Of a stretch of DNA of 64,000 nucleotides, positions 63,502 to 64,000 are shown piece after piece. The notes below the pieces were generated by a model. That model saw only the letters and a program-made list of their open reading frames with translations, made no database searches and was not told the DNA's origin. The stretch comes from an uncultured Clostridia bacterium (GTDB lineage Bacteria > Bacillota > Clostridia > TANB77 > CAG-508). The stretch covers positions 1-64,000 of the forward strand of contig CAKPBB010000007.1 in assembly GCA_934140005.1 (NCBI GenBank), read 5' to 3'. The translations under genes and the position numbers were made by a program. The first letter of the stretch is position 1. Each line of letters starts with the position of its first letter.

Positions 63502-64000
63502 CTAAAATAAATGTTTTTTCATACTTGAAAAAATAGCATCATAAACAGATTCATCTCTAGTTTCTGGTAAATGAATTTGAATATCATAATGTAATTCTAA
63601 CTTTTCTTTTTTAGAGTTAGAAATTATTTTTTCTTCAACAGGCTTTGGCTCTTGACTCTTTACTTCCTCTTTAGTCTGAATTTCTACAATTTTAGTTTTA
63701 TTTTCTTTTTCATTCCAATCTGCTATTGAACATAATGCTGAAAAAGTCATCGCCATTAATGAAATAACTTTTTCCGTCTTTTGCCCTTGAGTAAGTGTTC
63801 TTAATTTATTTTTTACCTCATCTGTAGATAATGACTGAGCATTTATATTTATATTAAATAAATCCTCATAGGCCTCCCTAATTCCTTCAGCTAAAACTTC
63901 TTTATATATTCCTTGATCTAAAAATCTATAATATCTTTCTGTTGGTGAACCACTTTCATCTAATAGTCCTAATGCTTTAAACAAATTTATATATAGTCTA
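63502..64000 (-). CDS. DUF5343 domain protein, 5' end beyond the window
   Basis: At least 166 residues are in the window and the frame remains open to position 64000 (…RLYIN before FKALGLLDESGSPTERYYRF). The TTG at 63984 is therefore probably internal. GLLDESGSPTERYYRFLDQG is the DUF5343 signature; a linker rich in Glu and Lys and a final small domain (LHYDIQIHLPETRDESVYDA) follow. DUF5343 proteins occur with Swt1-HEPN partners; the function is unproven, and a sensor or antitoxin-like role is possible. Confidence 0.78.
   Translation of the reverse strand, partial: RLYINLFKALGLLDESGSPTERYYRFLDQGIYKEVLAEGIREAYEDLFNININAQSLSTDEVKNKLRTLTQGQKTEKVISLMAMTFSALCSIADWNEKENKTKIVEIQTKEEVKSQEPKPVEEKIISNSKKEKLELHYDIQIHLPETRDESVYDAIFSSMKKHLF

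Overview
The window comes from a very AT-rich, low-GC Gram-positive genome. Shine-Dalgarno sites are of the GGAGG type, TTG and GTG starts are frequent, promoters read TTGAAA-N17-TATAAT, and the gene families are clostridial (ComEA, DacA, CvpA with a DUF5711-like neighbour, TnpV, DUF6076-like). An uncultured gut Clostridia/Bacillota lineage is the best guess; the species cannot be named from the sequence alone.

Region 1 (1-4,000): two tRNAs (Gly, Cys), a CNNM/CorC membrane protein, an unknown single-pass protein and a membrane-anchored glucosaminidase.

Region 2 (4,100-34,400) is the most striking part: a roughly 30 kb chromosomal type IV secretion-like locus read on the minus strand. In order of transcription it holds seven VirB2/TrbC-like pilins (interrupted by one plus-strand polytopic membrane gene), a PrgI-like protein, a TraC/VirB4-N-like protein, a VirB4 ATPase, a VirB6/TrbL protein, two paralogous single-pass proteins of unknown function, a separately encoded VirB6 N-terminal module, two further VirB6 proteins with very long tails, two small single-pass proteins with possible VirB8/TcpC (NTF2-like) features, and two paralogous proteins of about 1,390 residues that carry NlpC/P60 peptidase domains. 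The order recalls the Tn916 conjugation core (PrgI, VirB4, VirB6, TcpC, NlpC/P60), but I see no coupling protein, relaxase or integrase in it. It therefore looks like a fixed secretion, uptake or surface-filament machine rather than an ordinary conjugative element. At least four near-identical promoters drive the pilin section.

Region 3 (34,400-44,400) is ordinary chromosome: ArsC-like protein, initiator tRNA, GT39-like membrane protein, alpha/beta hydrolase, ComEA, D-Ala-D-Ala carboxypeptidase, LCP protein, CvpA, a DUF5711-like protein and a pyrophosphatase-VOC fusion. Just upstream of the fusion lie a four-unit 17-bp tandem repeat and a perfect 12-bp hairpin.

Region 4 (about 44,400 to beyond 64,000) is a mobilizable genomic island. 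Its left part has integrase-arm-like repeats, tnpV and a small orphan gene. The mobility and replication part holds a MobA/VirD2-type relaxase, a ParB-like protein, a DnaC-like loader, a replisome-organizer-like protein and an Xis-like HTH protein. A related non-coding module precedes both the small orphan gene and the relaxase gene, in opposite orientations. The cargo is defence: (a) a 4-TM protein, an HNH-like protein and a 1,572-residue SMEK-STAND NTPase; (b) a fused nuclease-methylase with a separate specificity subunit and a DUF262/DUF1524 (GmrSD-like) protein; (c) a Swt1-type HEPN protein with a DUF5343 protein that runs off the window. The integrase is not in the window.
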